A DNA stretch of 64,000 bases. Source: Maribacter aquimaris (GTDB taxonomy: Bacteria > Bacteroidota > Bacteroidia > Flavobacteriales > Flavobacteriaceae). Made by a program: the position numbers and the translations under genes. Positions 56,391 to 63,935 of this stretch are shown one piece after another. Positions within the stretch are counted from its first letter, which is position 1. Every line of letters starts with the position of its first letter. The stretch lies in the NCBI RefSeq assembly GCF_014596745.1, contig NZ_JABTCF010000003.1:395864-459863 (forward strand), given 5' to 3'. Under the pieces are notes generated by a model, which saw only the letters and a program-made list of their open reading frames with translations, had not been told where the DNA came from and made no database searches.

Positions 56391-57836
56391 ATGGAAAAGA
56401 TGGATGTTAAGATGGAGTGTATCAGTATTTTTGATATGTTGAAAATCGGCATCGGTCCGTCGAGCTCACACACCTTGGGGCCTTGGCGCGCTGCCGAACG
56501 TTGGATTGCCAAACTCAGGTCGGAAAACCACTTCGACCAAGTAGTGGGTATCCAGGTACATATGTACGGCTCCCTCTCCCTAACCGGAAAAGGCCATGCC
56601 ACGGACTATGCCGTTATGTTGGGTCTCTCCGGGGCCGACCCCGAACATGTACCCGTAAATGACATACATACCATTGTACAACATATAAAAAACACCAAAA
56701 TATTACATTTCAATAATGCGGTACCCTTGCCCTTTGATCCGGTAACCGATATTATTTTCAATCGGAAATTCCTTCCCTTTCATGCCAACGGGTTAAAATT
56801 TGTGGCGACGCTTGCCGATGGCAAAAAAAAGTCACAGACCTACTACTCCATTGGTGGGGGTTTTGTGGTTGTCGAAGAACGAAAGAATGCCAAGCGCAAT
56901 AGGGAGACCTTCAAAACCTTTCCCCTACCCATTACCAAAGGCCATGAACTCCTGGCCTATTGTGAACAAGAAAAAAAGTGTATATCAGAAATTGTACTCC
57001 TTAATGAGCGCTCCCTTCGTACCGATGCCGAGATAGACCACGAAATGCGTCGCATATGGGATACCATGCTCGAATGTATGTATATCGGTTGCCATACCGA
57101 AGGTATTCTCCCTGGTGGCCTCCACGTACGCCGGCGGGCCTTTGCCATGCACCAAAACCTAAAAGGCGGCATGCCCTACTCAAATCCTGAGGAATGGTTG
57201 GAGACCATTCGACATACCGAGGTCAAATTTCGACAGATCTTAAAATGGGTCAGTTGCTTTGCCTTGGCCGTAAACGAGGTAAATGCCTCTTTGGGCCGTG
57301 TCGTTACTGCCCCAACCAATGGGAGTGCCGGCGTAATCCCGGCCGTACTCATGTATTATCTGGTCATCGAAAACCACGATGCCGATTTTAAGGACATTAA
57401 GCAGTTTTTATCCGTAGCCGGTGAAATAGGAAGTCTTTTTAAAAAAGGGGCCACAATTTCCGCAGCCATGGGAGGTTGCCAGGCAGAGATCGGTGTGTCC
57501 TCGGCCATGGCCGCAGGTGCCTTGACCGAACTTTTGGGCGGAAGTCCTGAACAGGTATTGATGGCTGCGGAAATTGCAATGGAACACCATTTGGGCCTTA
57601 CTTGTGACCCTATTGGGGGATTGGTGCAGGTACCTTGTATCGAACGCAATTCCATGGGAGCCATAAAGGCCATTAATGCTGCGGAACTGGCTTTGGGCTC
57701 TGACCCCAAGGAAGCCAAGGTAAGTTTGGATAAAGTGGTACAGACCATGTGGGAAACCGCCAAGGACATGAACACCAAATACAAGGAAACCTCTGAGGGC
57801 GGCCTTGCCGTAGGGGTTTACCTGAGTGATTGTTAA
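56391..57836 (+). CDS. sdaA: L-serine ammonia-lyase (iron-sulfur)
   Basis: 481 residues (one or two later Met codons could also start it). The single-chain form is seen: the beta part starts [20 protein letters not shown] and the alpha part holds [17 protein letters not shown], and the cysteines of the iron-sulfur site are in [14 protein letters not shown] and [14 protein letters not shown]. The enzyme deaminates L-serine to pyruvate and ammonia and needs a 4Fe-4S cluster. It is the last ordinary chromosomal gene before the AT-rich cassette-like region. Confidence 0.95.
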   Translation: MEKMDVKMECISIFDMLKIGIGPSSSHTLGPWRAAERWIAKLRSENHFDQVVGIQVHMYGSLSLTGKGHATDYAVMLGLSGADPEHVPVNDIHTIVQHIKNTKILHFNNAVPLPFDPVTDIIFNRKFLPFHANGLKFVATLADGKKKSQTYYSIGGGFVVVEERKNAKRNRETFKTFPLPITKGHELLAYCEQEKKCISEIVLLNERSLRTDAEIDHEMRRIWDTMLECMYIGCHTEGILPGGLHVRRRAFAMHQNLKGGMPYSNPEEWLETIRHTEVKFRQILKWVSCFALAVNEVNASLGRVVTAPTNGSAGVIPAVLMYYLVIENHDADFKDIKQFLSVAGEIGSLFKKGATISAAMGGCQAEIGVSSAMAAGALTELLGGSPEQVLMAAEIAMEHHLGLTCDPIGGLVQVPCIERNSMGAIKAINAAELALGSDPKEAKVSLDKVVQTMWETAKDMNTKYKETSEGGLAVGVYLSDC

Positions 57837-57840
57837 GTTA

Positions 57841-57890
57841 CCGTTTATATACGTTTGTACTCGTTTGTACTCATTTGTACTCATTTGTAA
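57841..57890. repeat. 10-bp tandem repeat after sdaA
   Basis: Five decamers in line, four of the form (A/T)C(G/A)TTTGTAC and a first diverged one, end in CATTTGTAA. They mark the transition into the AT-rich region. Confidence 0.8.
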
Positions 57891-57961
57891 ACACTTACAT
57901 CGCTCTTTTCTAATCAATTACTTGGTTTTTTTAGTTTTTTATAGGAATTTTAGTGAATTAA

Positions 57962-58009
57962 GCATAAAAAAGATATATAGATCATATGATCTATATTCCT
58001 ACGTTGTGC
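57962..58009 (+). other. Compact attC-like site before the first DUF6090 gene
   Basis: A 22-bp perfect palindrome (57975-57996, centre CATATG) lies between GCATAAA (57962-57968), which could pair weakly with the end, and GTTGTGC (58003-58009). The latter stands 23 nt before the start codon, the same distance as at the other sites of the array. Confidence 0.4.
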
Positions 58010-58032
58010 TTCATTATAACCAACCGCTACCA

Positions 58033-58746
58033 ATGATAAAATTCTTTAGAAAAATTAGACAAAACTTGCTGATGGAAAACAAAACTGGAAAGTATTTTAA
58101 ATATGCCATTGGAGAAATTATACTTGTTGTCATTGGAATTTTAATAGCCCTATCGATTAATAATTGGAACGACCAACGAATTTTAAAAAAAGAAGTAATA
58201 GCGCAATTAAAAATATTTTCGAACGAATTAAAAGATGATATCGATATATTTGAATCCAAGATTAAAACTTACCCAGATGACGTTGATTATCTACAAAAAC
58301 TATCAAAAGGTGAATATGAAGAATTAGATTTAAGCCAGTTTTTTTACACAGTTGTTCTTAACGATAATTCTATCCTGTTCGGTGATTCATATGCTAATTT
58401 AAAAACCAACGGCGGCATTGATTTAATAGATGATATTGATTTAAAAACTAACATGGGATTCTATAATGATCGTGCTAGAATTTATATTAATGAATTTATA
58501 GAATATGGAATTTCGGCTGCTCTTGCTTATGTAGATGAGACTGTTTTATCATATATGGAATTTGACAATAATAATGAACTAGTAAAAGAAAATACGATTA
58601 AAGTTATTAAAGAAAAAAAACTAAATAACATTATCAATCTTCAATTGAAGCAGAAGAAAGTCCTACTTACGAATTTAAAAAATGTGAATGAATTTGCAAA
58701 AAAAATTAAAGAGCAATTAGATGACTATATTGATGCACATGAATAA
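58033..58746 (+). CDS. DUF6090 family protein, paralogue 1
   Basis: 237 residues from the ATG at 58033 (MIKFFRKIRQNLLMENK); the frame is open further upstream but without family sequence. One membrane helix (about 24-43, GEIILVVIGILIALSINNWN) follows a basic start; the rest (about 50-237) is charged and helical. The N-terminal 45 residues are almost the same in all four paralogues of the array while the C-terminal parts differ strongly. DUF6090 is a Bacteroidota family without known function. Confidence 0.88.
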   Translation: MIKFFRKIRQNLLMENKTGKYFKYAIGEIILVVIGILIALSINNWNDQRILKKEVIAQLKIFSNELKDDIDIFESKIKTYPDDVDYLQKLSKGEYEELDLSQFFYTVVLNDNSILFGDSYANLKTNGGIDLIDDIDLKTNMGFYNDRARIYINEFIEYGISAALAYVDETVLSYMEFDNNNELVKENTIKVIKEKKLNNIINLQLKQKKVLLTNLKNVNEFAKKIKEQLDDYIDAHE

Positions 58747-58755
58747 ATAACGAAA

Positions 58756-58887
58756 GCACAACAACGTGTATAATTAATTGCTGGTTCTGTGTGTACTCGG
58801 AAAATCCTACGGATTTCCCTCTGGTTCGTTTTTGTTTACTAACTTAGTCCTAGCCAACGCAACTAACCATACACAATCACGTTGTGC
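58756..58887 (+). other. attC-like structured site between DUF6090 genes 1 and 2
   Basis: GCACAAC (58756-58762, 9 nt after the stop), 3 nt, a 16-nt arm (58766-58781), an inner region with a GGAAAATCC / GGATTTCC hairpin, a second 16-nt arm (58859-58874), 6 nt, and GTTGTGC (58881-58887, 24 nt before the next start). The arms pair at 13 of 16 positions; the three exceptions are A.C on the top strand, hence G.T wobbles on the bottom strand. Confidence 0.5.
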
Positions 58888-58911
58888 TTCATTACCAGGA
58901 ACCGCTAACCA

Positions 58912-59649
58912 ATGATTAAATTCTTTAGAAAAATACGCTACGACCTTATGGAGAAAAACAAAACTGCCAAGTATTTTAAATATGCTATCGGAGAAATTGT
59001 ACTTGTAGTTATTGGAATTTTAATTGCACTTTCAATTAATAATTGGAATGAAAACAGGAAAAGTGAAAATCAACTTAGCACCATTTACAATGAAGTTGAA
59101 CAAAACTTAAAGTCTGACCTCTCAAATATAGATGACGTTATAAAACGATATGAACAATTAGAATTGAGAATTGAAAAATTCATTACAGAAGGATATTCAA
59201 GTATTCCTTTAGATTCAATTAACGCAACTAATTATTTAGATTTTACTACCATCCCAATTGATATAAATAGTTTTATAGCCTTTGATATTCAAGATAAAGG
59301 TATTGGATTACTTAAAACCTATAATGACTTTAACACTAGCGGAAATAAAGACCTAACAAATGAAATTATTCAGTTCTATAATATTGATGAATCTTTAAAT
59401 TTGGTACTTGATAAATTAAAGGAAGAATCATTTAATAATATAAAATATATTGAACAATTCTCTTGGTATTCAGACCATATGAATATGAAATACAATCCAG
59501 GAACGATAGCTTTTTTTGCAAAGAGTAAAATTTTTAAAAATAAGGTTGTGACATATAGATTAATAGCGATTGAAAATTTTTTGCCTATGTTAAGATATTA
59601 TAAAGAGTCAGCAACTATATTATTAGAAAAAATAGAAACAGCTTATTAA
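58912..59649 (+). CDS. DUF6090 family protein, paralogue 2
   Basis: 245 residues. Start MIKFFRKIRYDLMEKNKTAK, membrane helix at about 24-43 (GEIVLVVIGILIALSINN), then a helical and charged C-terminal region unlike those of the other paralogues, with a SINATNYLDFTTIPID piece. The DNA of the first about 150 bases and the 24 bases before the start are close to those of the other copies. Membrane-anchored; function unknown. Confidence 0.88.
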   Translation: MIKFFRKIRYDLMEKNKTAKYFKYAIGEIVLVVIGILIALSINNWNENRKSENQLSTIYNEVEQNLKSDLSNIDDVIKRYEQLELRIEKFITEGYSSIPLDSINATNYLDFTTIPIDINSFIAFDIQDKGIGLLKTYNDFNTSGNKDLTNEIIQFYNIDESLNLVLDKLKEESFNNIKYIEQFSWYSDHMNMKYNPGTIAFFAKSKIFKNKVVTYRLIAIENFLPMLRYYKESATILLEKIETAY

Positions 59650-59707
59650 AAATGTAGTAGGTTATTAGACAGACTGACATTAGCAAAAATTTAAAAAACC
59701 AATAGAT

Positions 59708-60220
59708 ATGAATAAAATAATACTTACATCAATTAGCATAATTTTTGCTTGTAATTCAATTTTCGGACAAACTAATGATGACAAATACGCAAAAGATGTA
59801 AAATCAGTAGATGCGATAATAAATGCATATTATGATGTTGTTTCTGGCTCGTGTAGTGAACCTTGGGAGTTTGAAAGAGATAGTTACATTCATTCAAAAA
59901 ATGCTTTTATTACAAGAATTGATGAAAATGGAAAAGCGAAAACTCATTCTTTGGAGGCGGAATATATACCAATTGGATTATCACCAAAAGAGAATTTTTA
60001 TGAAAAGGAGCTAAAAAGAATAGTTAGCAAGTTTGGAAATATTGCGCAAGTTTGGAGTGCATTTGAAATACGAACTGACCTAAAAACTGAATCCAATATT
60101 AGAGGTCTAAATAGCGTTCAACTTCATTATGAAAATGGAAGATGGTTTATAGACAGTTGGACTTGCGAAATGGAATCTGAAAAGAATAATTTAGTAACTG
60201 AATTTTTGAATAAGGAATAA
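59708..60220 (+). CDS. Exported NTF2-like (SnoaL-type) protein
   Basis: 170 residues: a signal peptide (about 1-20, ending SIFGQ), then one alpha+beta domain with VDAIINAYYDVVSG, FGNIAQVWSAFEIR and YENGRWFIDSWTCE, which is the pattern of secreted NTF2/SnoaL-like proteins. It lies 58 bp after DUF6090 paralogue 2 with no complete structured site between them, so the two may share one cassette. Ligand or reaction unknown. Confidence 0.72.
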   Translation: MNKIILTSISIIFACNSIFGQTNDDKYAKDVKSVDAIINAYYDVVSGSCSEPWEFERDSYIHSKNAFITRIDENGKAKTHSLEAEYIPIGLSPKENFYEKELKRIVSKFGNIAQVWSAFEIRTDLKTESNIRGLNSVQLHYENGRWFIDSWTCEMESEKNNLVTEFLNKE

Positions 60221-60247
60221 TAAACTTTTGCTAAGATGTATAAAACC

Positions 60248-60254
60248 ATTGTGC
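60248..60254 (+). other. Right half of an attC-like site
   Basis: ATTGTGC stands 24 nt before the start of DUF6090 paralogue 3 and is followed by the same CTTTACTATCAGAAACCG-like leader as at the other sites. No left arm or GCACAAC is seen after the NTF2-like gene, so this is a half-site. Confidence 0.35.
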
Positions 60255-60278
60255 TTTACTATCAGAAACCGCTAACCA

Positions 60279-61022
60279 ATGATTAAATTCTTTAGAAAAA
60301 TTAGACAAAACCTGCTGACTGAAAATAAATTCAGCAAATATCTGATTTACGCGATTGGCGAAATTGTACTTGTTGTAATTGGAATTTTGATTGCATTGTC
60401 AATCAATAATTGGAACCAAGAACGAATTCAGAAACTTGAAGAACAATCCATTGTAAAGAACATTCATACTGAATATTTGCAAAACAAAGCGATTATAAAA
60501 AGAAGAATTGAGGAAAATGAATTATGTGAGGCAGCCCTCAGACAATTAATGAATAATATAGGCAAAGACGAAGATTATCTTAAAAAGCAAAATGTTGATA
60601 GTTTACTTTTTTATGCCTTTGACCCTCCTATATTCAGACCCTCGGAAAATACCATTTCTGGTCTAATACAATCGGGACGTTTGGAATTGCTCCAGAATCA
60701 GGAATTGGTTAATTTAATATATAATTGGGGACGAACGATGAAAGCATTGACAGATAGAACAACAAGATTTACCGCAAAATTAGATAACGAGATTTTTCCC
60801 TATTTATCAAAAAAATATTCCTTTAAAGATATGGATGCCTATGGTCCATTAAATTGGAAAGAAAAATCAAACCTGAAGGTGGATAAACTTCAAATTTTTA
60901 AAGAAATTGAATTCGAAAACAATACTGACGAATTTTTATACTGGATTGCAGATAACAAAAACCTATTTATAGAATTAGACCTATTGATAGATAAAATTCT
61001 TAAGGAAACTCAATATGACTAA
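60279..61022 (+). CDS. DUF6090 family protein, paralogue 3
   Basis: 247 residues. MIKFFRKIRQNLLTENKFSK start, membrane helix about 24-43 and a distinct C-terminal part (about 50-247) with ENTISGLIQSGRLELLQNQE, a piece related to the one in paralogue 4 but not to 1 and 2. So the four copies fall into at least two C-terminal types. Confidence 0.88.
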   Translation: MIKFFRKIRQNLLTENKFSKYLIYAIGEIVLVVIGILIALSINNWNQERIQKLEEQSIVKNIHTEYLQNKAIIKRRIEENELCEAALRQLMNNIGKDEDYLKKQNVDSLLFYAFDPPIFRPSENTISGLIQSGRLELLQNQELVNLIYNWGRTMKALTDRTTRFTAKLDNEIFPYLSKKYSFKDMDAYGPLNWKEKSNLKVDKLQIFKEIEFENNTDEFLYWIADNKNLFIELDLLIDKILKETQYD

Positions 61023-61038
61023 ATTATAAATAACGAAA

Positions 61039-61169
61039 GCACAACAATGGCTATAAGTAATTGCTTGTTCTCGCCTACTACTGAAAATCCTCGCGGATTT
61101 TCAATTTGGTGGGTACTTGCGAAGTTAAGTATTAACCCACGCAACTACTCATAGCCGAGACCGTTGTGC
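61039..61169 (+). other. attC-like structured site between DUF6090 genes 3 and 4
   Basis: GCACAAC (61039-61045), 3 nt, a 16-nt arm (61049-61064), inner hairpins (GAAAATCC / GGATTTTC at 61083-61102; GTGGGT / ACCCAC), a second 16-nt arm (61141-61156), 6 nt, GTTGTGC (61163-61169, 24 nt before the next start). 14 of 16 arm pairs match; both exceptions are A.C on the top strand. Compared with the 58.8-kb site, three arm pairs have changed on both sides so that pairing is kept. Confidence 0.5.
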
Positions 61170-61193
61170 TTCATTATGACAAACCGTTAACCA

Positions 61194-61955
61194 ATGATAA
61201 AATTCTTTAGAAAAATACGTTACGACCTTATGGAGAAAAACAAAACTGGAAAGTATTTTAAATATGCAATTGGAGAAATTATACTTGTGGTTATTGGAAT
61301 TTTGATTGCACTTTCAATAAATAATTGGAACGAGCATAGGAAACAACAAAAAATAGAACAAGAGTATTTATTGTCTCTGCAATCGGAATTTAATAATAAT
61401 CTGGATAAAATAAATTCATCAATTAAGGAGAATGAAACCATAAGAAACGGTATAAATGGTTTGTTGAATTTATTTGATAATGAAATCCTTGACACTGTTA
61501 GTGATAAATATCTGAATGAAAAAATTTTTGCAGTTCTTGGCAATCAGATGCAGTTTAAGCCTTCAAATGGAGTGTTAAATGACATCATAAGTTCAGGCAA
61601 TTTAAATTTAATTTTGAATCAAAAGTTGAGACAACGGCTTGCATCTTTTGATAGCTCATTGGAAATTTTAAAACTTCAGATAAATTTTACTTTGGCTGTA
61701 AAAGAAAACCTGAAATCTATTATTTATAAGGAGGGTAGTGTTAGGAAATTAGCAAGTAAACAGTTAGATTTTCAAACCAATTCCATTTCAAAAAACATAA
61801 ATAATAAATCGTTGTTTAATTCTGTAGAATTTGAAAACTACCTCATAGACTATGCATTGTTACATAAATCAGCTGCGGGAACAAATTTTTTGGGTGGAAT
61901 AAAAAATGAAATTGAAACCATATTAATTGAAATTGAACAAGAACTCAATAAATAA
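61194..61955 (+). CDS. DUF6090 family protein, paralogue 4
   Basis: 253 residues. MIKFFRKIRYDLMEKNKTGK start, membrane helix about 24-43, then a helical C-terminal part with NGVLNDIISSGNLNLILNQK, like ENTISGLIQSGRLELLQNQE of paralogue 3. The stop is directly followed by CGAAA and GCACAAC, the left end of the next site. Function unknown. Confidence 0.88.
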   Translation: MIKFFRKIRYDLMEKNKTGKYFKYAIGEIILVVIGILIALSINNWNEHRKQQKIEQEYLLSLQSEFNNNLDKINSSIKENETIRNGINGLLNLFDNEILDTVSDKYLNEKIFAVLGNQMQFKPSNGVLNDIISSGNLNLILNQKLRQRLASFDSSLEILKLQINFTLAVKENLKSIIYKEGSVRKLASKQLDFQTNSISKNINNKSLFNSVEFENYLIDYALLHKSAAGTNFLGGIKNEIETILIEIEQELNK

Positions 61956-62023
61956 CGAAAGCACAACAAAGAACTGAGGTAAAAAACAAACAAATTCTTC
62001 TTTAATCTGAGACAATATTATTC

Positions 62024-62064
62024 TAGGCTCATAGATTCAAAAAATAGATTCTTTGAGCTTTTTT
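62024..62064 (+). terminator. Hairpin with T-run in the IS end
   Basis: GCTCATAGATTC (62027-62038) pairs at 10 of 12 positions with GATTCTTTGAGC (62047-62058), followed by six T on the plus strand. It may stop transcription entering the IS from the DUF6090 genes. Confidence 0.6.
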
Positions 62065-62083
62065 CATGGGTTTTGTTCCCTAG

Positions 62084-63052
62084 TTATCTAGACAATGCAG
62101 AAACGTAGGTTTCATCGTATGGCCTACCTGATTTTGCAATGGCAAAGGACTGTTTGAGTAGTTTGTTGGCCACTGCGATCAATGCCAGTTTCTTGCTCTT
62201 ACCTTTGTTCACTATTCGCTCATATACCTCTTTGCATGCCCTGTTGTGTTTGCAGGCATTAAAGGAACATAGAAACAATAGATTCCGCAGTTTTCGATTA
62301 CCGACCTTACTTATCCGTGCACGACCTATTACACTGCTCCCCGACTCTCGTATCGTTGGGGTTATACCGACATAACTACAAAGCTGTGATGCCGTTTCGA
62401 ACTTGCTAAATCCATCTGTCACGACTATCAAGAACAAGGCCGTCTTTTGCCCTATGCCCGGTATCGATGTCAATAAGGTCAATTGCTCCTGTTGGTCCTC
62501 TTTTACCAATGATAGGATCTTCGATTCGATAGCCGCCACCTCTTTGTCCAGCTGCTTCCTGTTGCGTATCAAAGAACGATAGACAAACTTTGATGGTATG
62601 CCCAGAACAGCTTCCCCATGTATTTTGTTTTTGGTAGCCGTGCGCTGTTTTAAATAAGCATCCAACAATCTGAACAATTGTAAACATTCGCTTTGGGTAT
62701 CCGTCAGGGCATTGTAAATGGGGACCTCATTGATCAGAGCATAGTCACATATAGCCTTGGCATCGCTCTTGTCCGTTTTCACCTTGGCAAGTTTCATCTG
62801 TACAAAACGCTTTATCGACAAAGGATTTACAACCGATACAACTACTGCATTTTTGTAAAGAAACTGTGCTAGCCTATAATGATAGTAACCGGTAGCTTCC
62901 ATAACGACCAATGAACTGTCCGGTAGTTCTTTAAGGAACTTCTTAAACCCGGGTTCATCATTCTTATACTGGTCGTGACCTTTATTACTACCATGTACAT
63001 CAAAGACATCCTTGCTGATGTCAACTCCGAAAGTTTCTTTATATTTATTCAT
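62084..63052 (-). CDS. IS110 family transposase
   Basis: 322 residues from the ATG at 63052 (MNKYKETFGVDISKD); the frame stays open upstream, but that part is not IS110-like. The N-terminal DEDD domain has Asp in GVDISKDVFDV, Glu in VVMEATGYY and Asp in KTDKSDAKA. The C-terminal Transposase_20 domain has LTSIPGIGQKTALFLIV and the Ser-containing ESGSSVIGRARISKVGNRK. IS110 transposases work with a bridge RNA from the element's non-coding end. The gene is intact, so the element may be active. Confidence 0.93.
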   Translation of the reverse strand: MNKYKETFGVDISKDVFDVHGSNKGHDQYKNDEPGFKKFLKELPDSSLVVMEATGYYHYRLAQFLYKNAVVVSVVNPLSIKRFVQMKLAKVKTDKSDAKAICDYALINEVPIYNALTDTQSECLQLFRLLDAYLKQRTATKNKIHGEAVLGIPSKFVYRSLIRNRKQLDKEVAAIESKILSLVKEDQQEQLTLLTSIPGIGQKTALFLIVVTDGFSKFETASQLCSYVGITPTIRESGSSVIGRARISKVGNRKLRNLLFLCSFNACKHNRACKEVYERIVNKGKSKKLALIAVANKLLKQSFAIAKSGRPYDETYVSALSR

Positions 63053-63275
63053 AAGAACTGATTTATGAAAGAACCAGCTACTGGTATCACAACAACTTGA
63101 AAACGAGATCAAGGTCTCACAGAACTGAACGTGATCTAAGTAGTAAAAGAGAGAGGATTATTCCCGAAGCTTCGGGATTGTCGAAGTCTAAAGCTTCACC
63201 GTATATAGTAACCTTAATTCTCTCTTTTGTTCTTTCTGATTATACTATCAATTTAAAGAGAATCAAACTTAAGAC
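63053..63275 (-). ncRNA. Possible bridge RNA region of the IS110 element
   Basis: The 220 bp upstream of the transposase start (its minus-strand leader) are non-coding and structured: AAAAGAGAGA (63145-63154) pairs with TCTCTCTTTT (63219-63228), enclosing the perfect palindrome CCCGAAGCTTCGGG (63163-63176); GAGATCAAGGTCTC lies nearer the gene. In IS110-group elements the bridge RNA is encoded at this end. The loops that would bind donor and target were not assigned. Confidence 0.35.
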
Positions 63276-63367
63276 GTATATACCCAATGGCCGCTACATG
63301 CCGACCCTACGCCAAAGCCACTGAGTATATACCTAATGTTGTGCACAAGTTGAACAGCCCCAAAACA

Positions 63368-63865
63368 ATGAGAATAATTCAAACTTTATTATTACTATTA
63401 ATGACCAATTTTACTTTTGGACAAAAAAGTATTATCGGAAATTATTATAGTCGAATAAAGGGAACAATTGAAATAAAATCGGACTCAACATTTATACATA
63501 AATATCGTTTTGACCTTTCCTCAAGTTGGACAAAAGGGAATTGGAAAATCAAAAACGACACTATTTACCTAACGACTAAACTCGTTATGGACACATTACA
63601 GATACGGAATTCGGAAAATAAAGTAATTCGTGACTCATTGGTGCTTTCATCTAACCAAAAGATTGAACGAATTGAACAGAATGAATATCTCGTTTCGACT
63701 TTATCAAGTGGCGGACAAAACAGAATTAAACCACCAAACAAACTATTTCTAAAAAGGAAAAAATTATATCTGATTAATGAAAATGGAACTCTTGATTTGA
63801 GAAAATTAAACGGAATGCGGACTGACAAAAAATATTATACATACTTTAAAAAATTTAACGAATAA
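63368..63865 (+). CDS. Exported hypothetical protein, lipocalin-like pattern
   Basis: 165 residues from the ATG at 63368, which gives a signal peptide (about 1-18, ending FTFGQ); an upstream in-frame ATG at 63287 lies inside the structured site. The body resembles small beta-barrels: GNYYSRIKGTIEIKSDSTF, TKGNWKIKNDTIYL and a Lys-rich end. The gene is unrelated to DUF6090 but has the same 23-nt distance to GTTGTGC. Function unknown. Confidence 0.75.
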   Translation: MRIIQTLLLLLMTNFTFGQKSIIGNYYSRIKGTIEIKSDSTFIHKYRFDLSSSWTKGNWKIKNDTIYLTTKLVMDTLQIRNSENKVIRDSLVLSSNQKIERIEQNEYLVSTLSSGGQNRIKPPNKLFLKRKKLYLINENGTLDLRKLNGMRTDKKYYTYFKKFNE

Positions 63866-63878
63866 TAAAAAAACCAGT

Positions 63879-63935
63879 GCACAATAACTAAGCATATGGC
63901 GCGCCGATAGGCTAGCGCTATATGACGTGTTGACT
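63879..63935 (+). other. Divergent short attC-like structure after the last gene
   Basis: GCACAAT (63879-63885, 13 nt after the stop) is followed by arms CATATGGCGC (63893-63902) and GCGCTATATG (63915-63924) with 9 of 10 pairs, and GTTGACT (63929-63935). Spacers and the mismatch type differ from the other sites, so membership is doubtful. From 63936 to the window end nothing is recognised. Confidence 0.3.

Larger units (their letters stand above)
61971..63275. mobile_element. IS110-family insertion sequence (ends inferred)
   Basis: About 1.3 kb, the usual IS110 size, with one transposase gene on the minus strand and long non-coding ends. The borders are taken from the interrupted site on both sides and are not proved by terminal repeats; none are obvious, as is normal for IS110. 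No target-site duplication is visible. Confidence 0.6.
61961..63344 (+). other. attC-like site interrupted by an IS110-family element
   Basis: GCACAAC (61961-61967) plus 3 nt stands after paralogue 4. After the IS come a 16-nt arm (63276-63291), a 25-nt loop, the second arm (63317-63332), 5 nt and GTTGTGC (63338-63344), 23 nt before the next start. 14 of 16 arm pairs match; one exception (pair 12, A.C) is at the same position as in the two complete sites, the other is C.A. Joining both parts gives the same 3-nt and 5-6-nt spacers as in the intact sites. Confidence 0.45.

Noticed and set aside
57826..58032. A longer N-terminus for the first DUF6090 protein
   Set aside because: The family start MIKFFRKIR is at 58033 and the other three paralogues start at the same residue.
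62084..63112. A longer transposase start at 63112
   Set aside because: The extra 20 residues are not IS110-like; the family N-terminus begins at the ATG at 63052.
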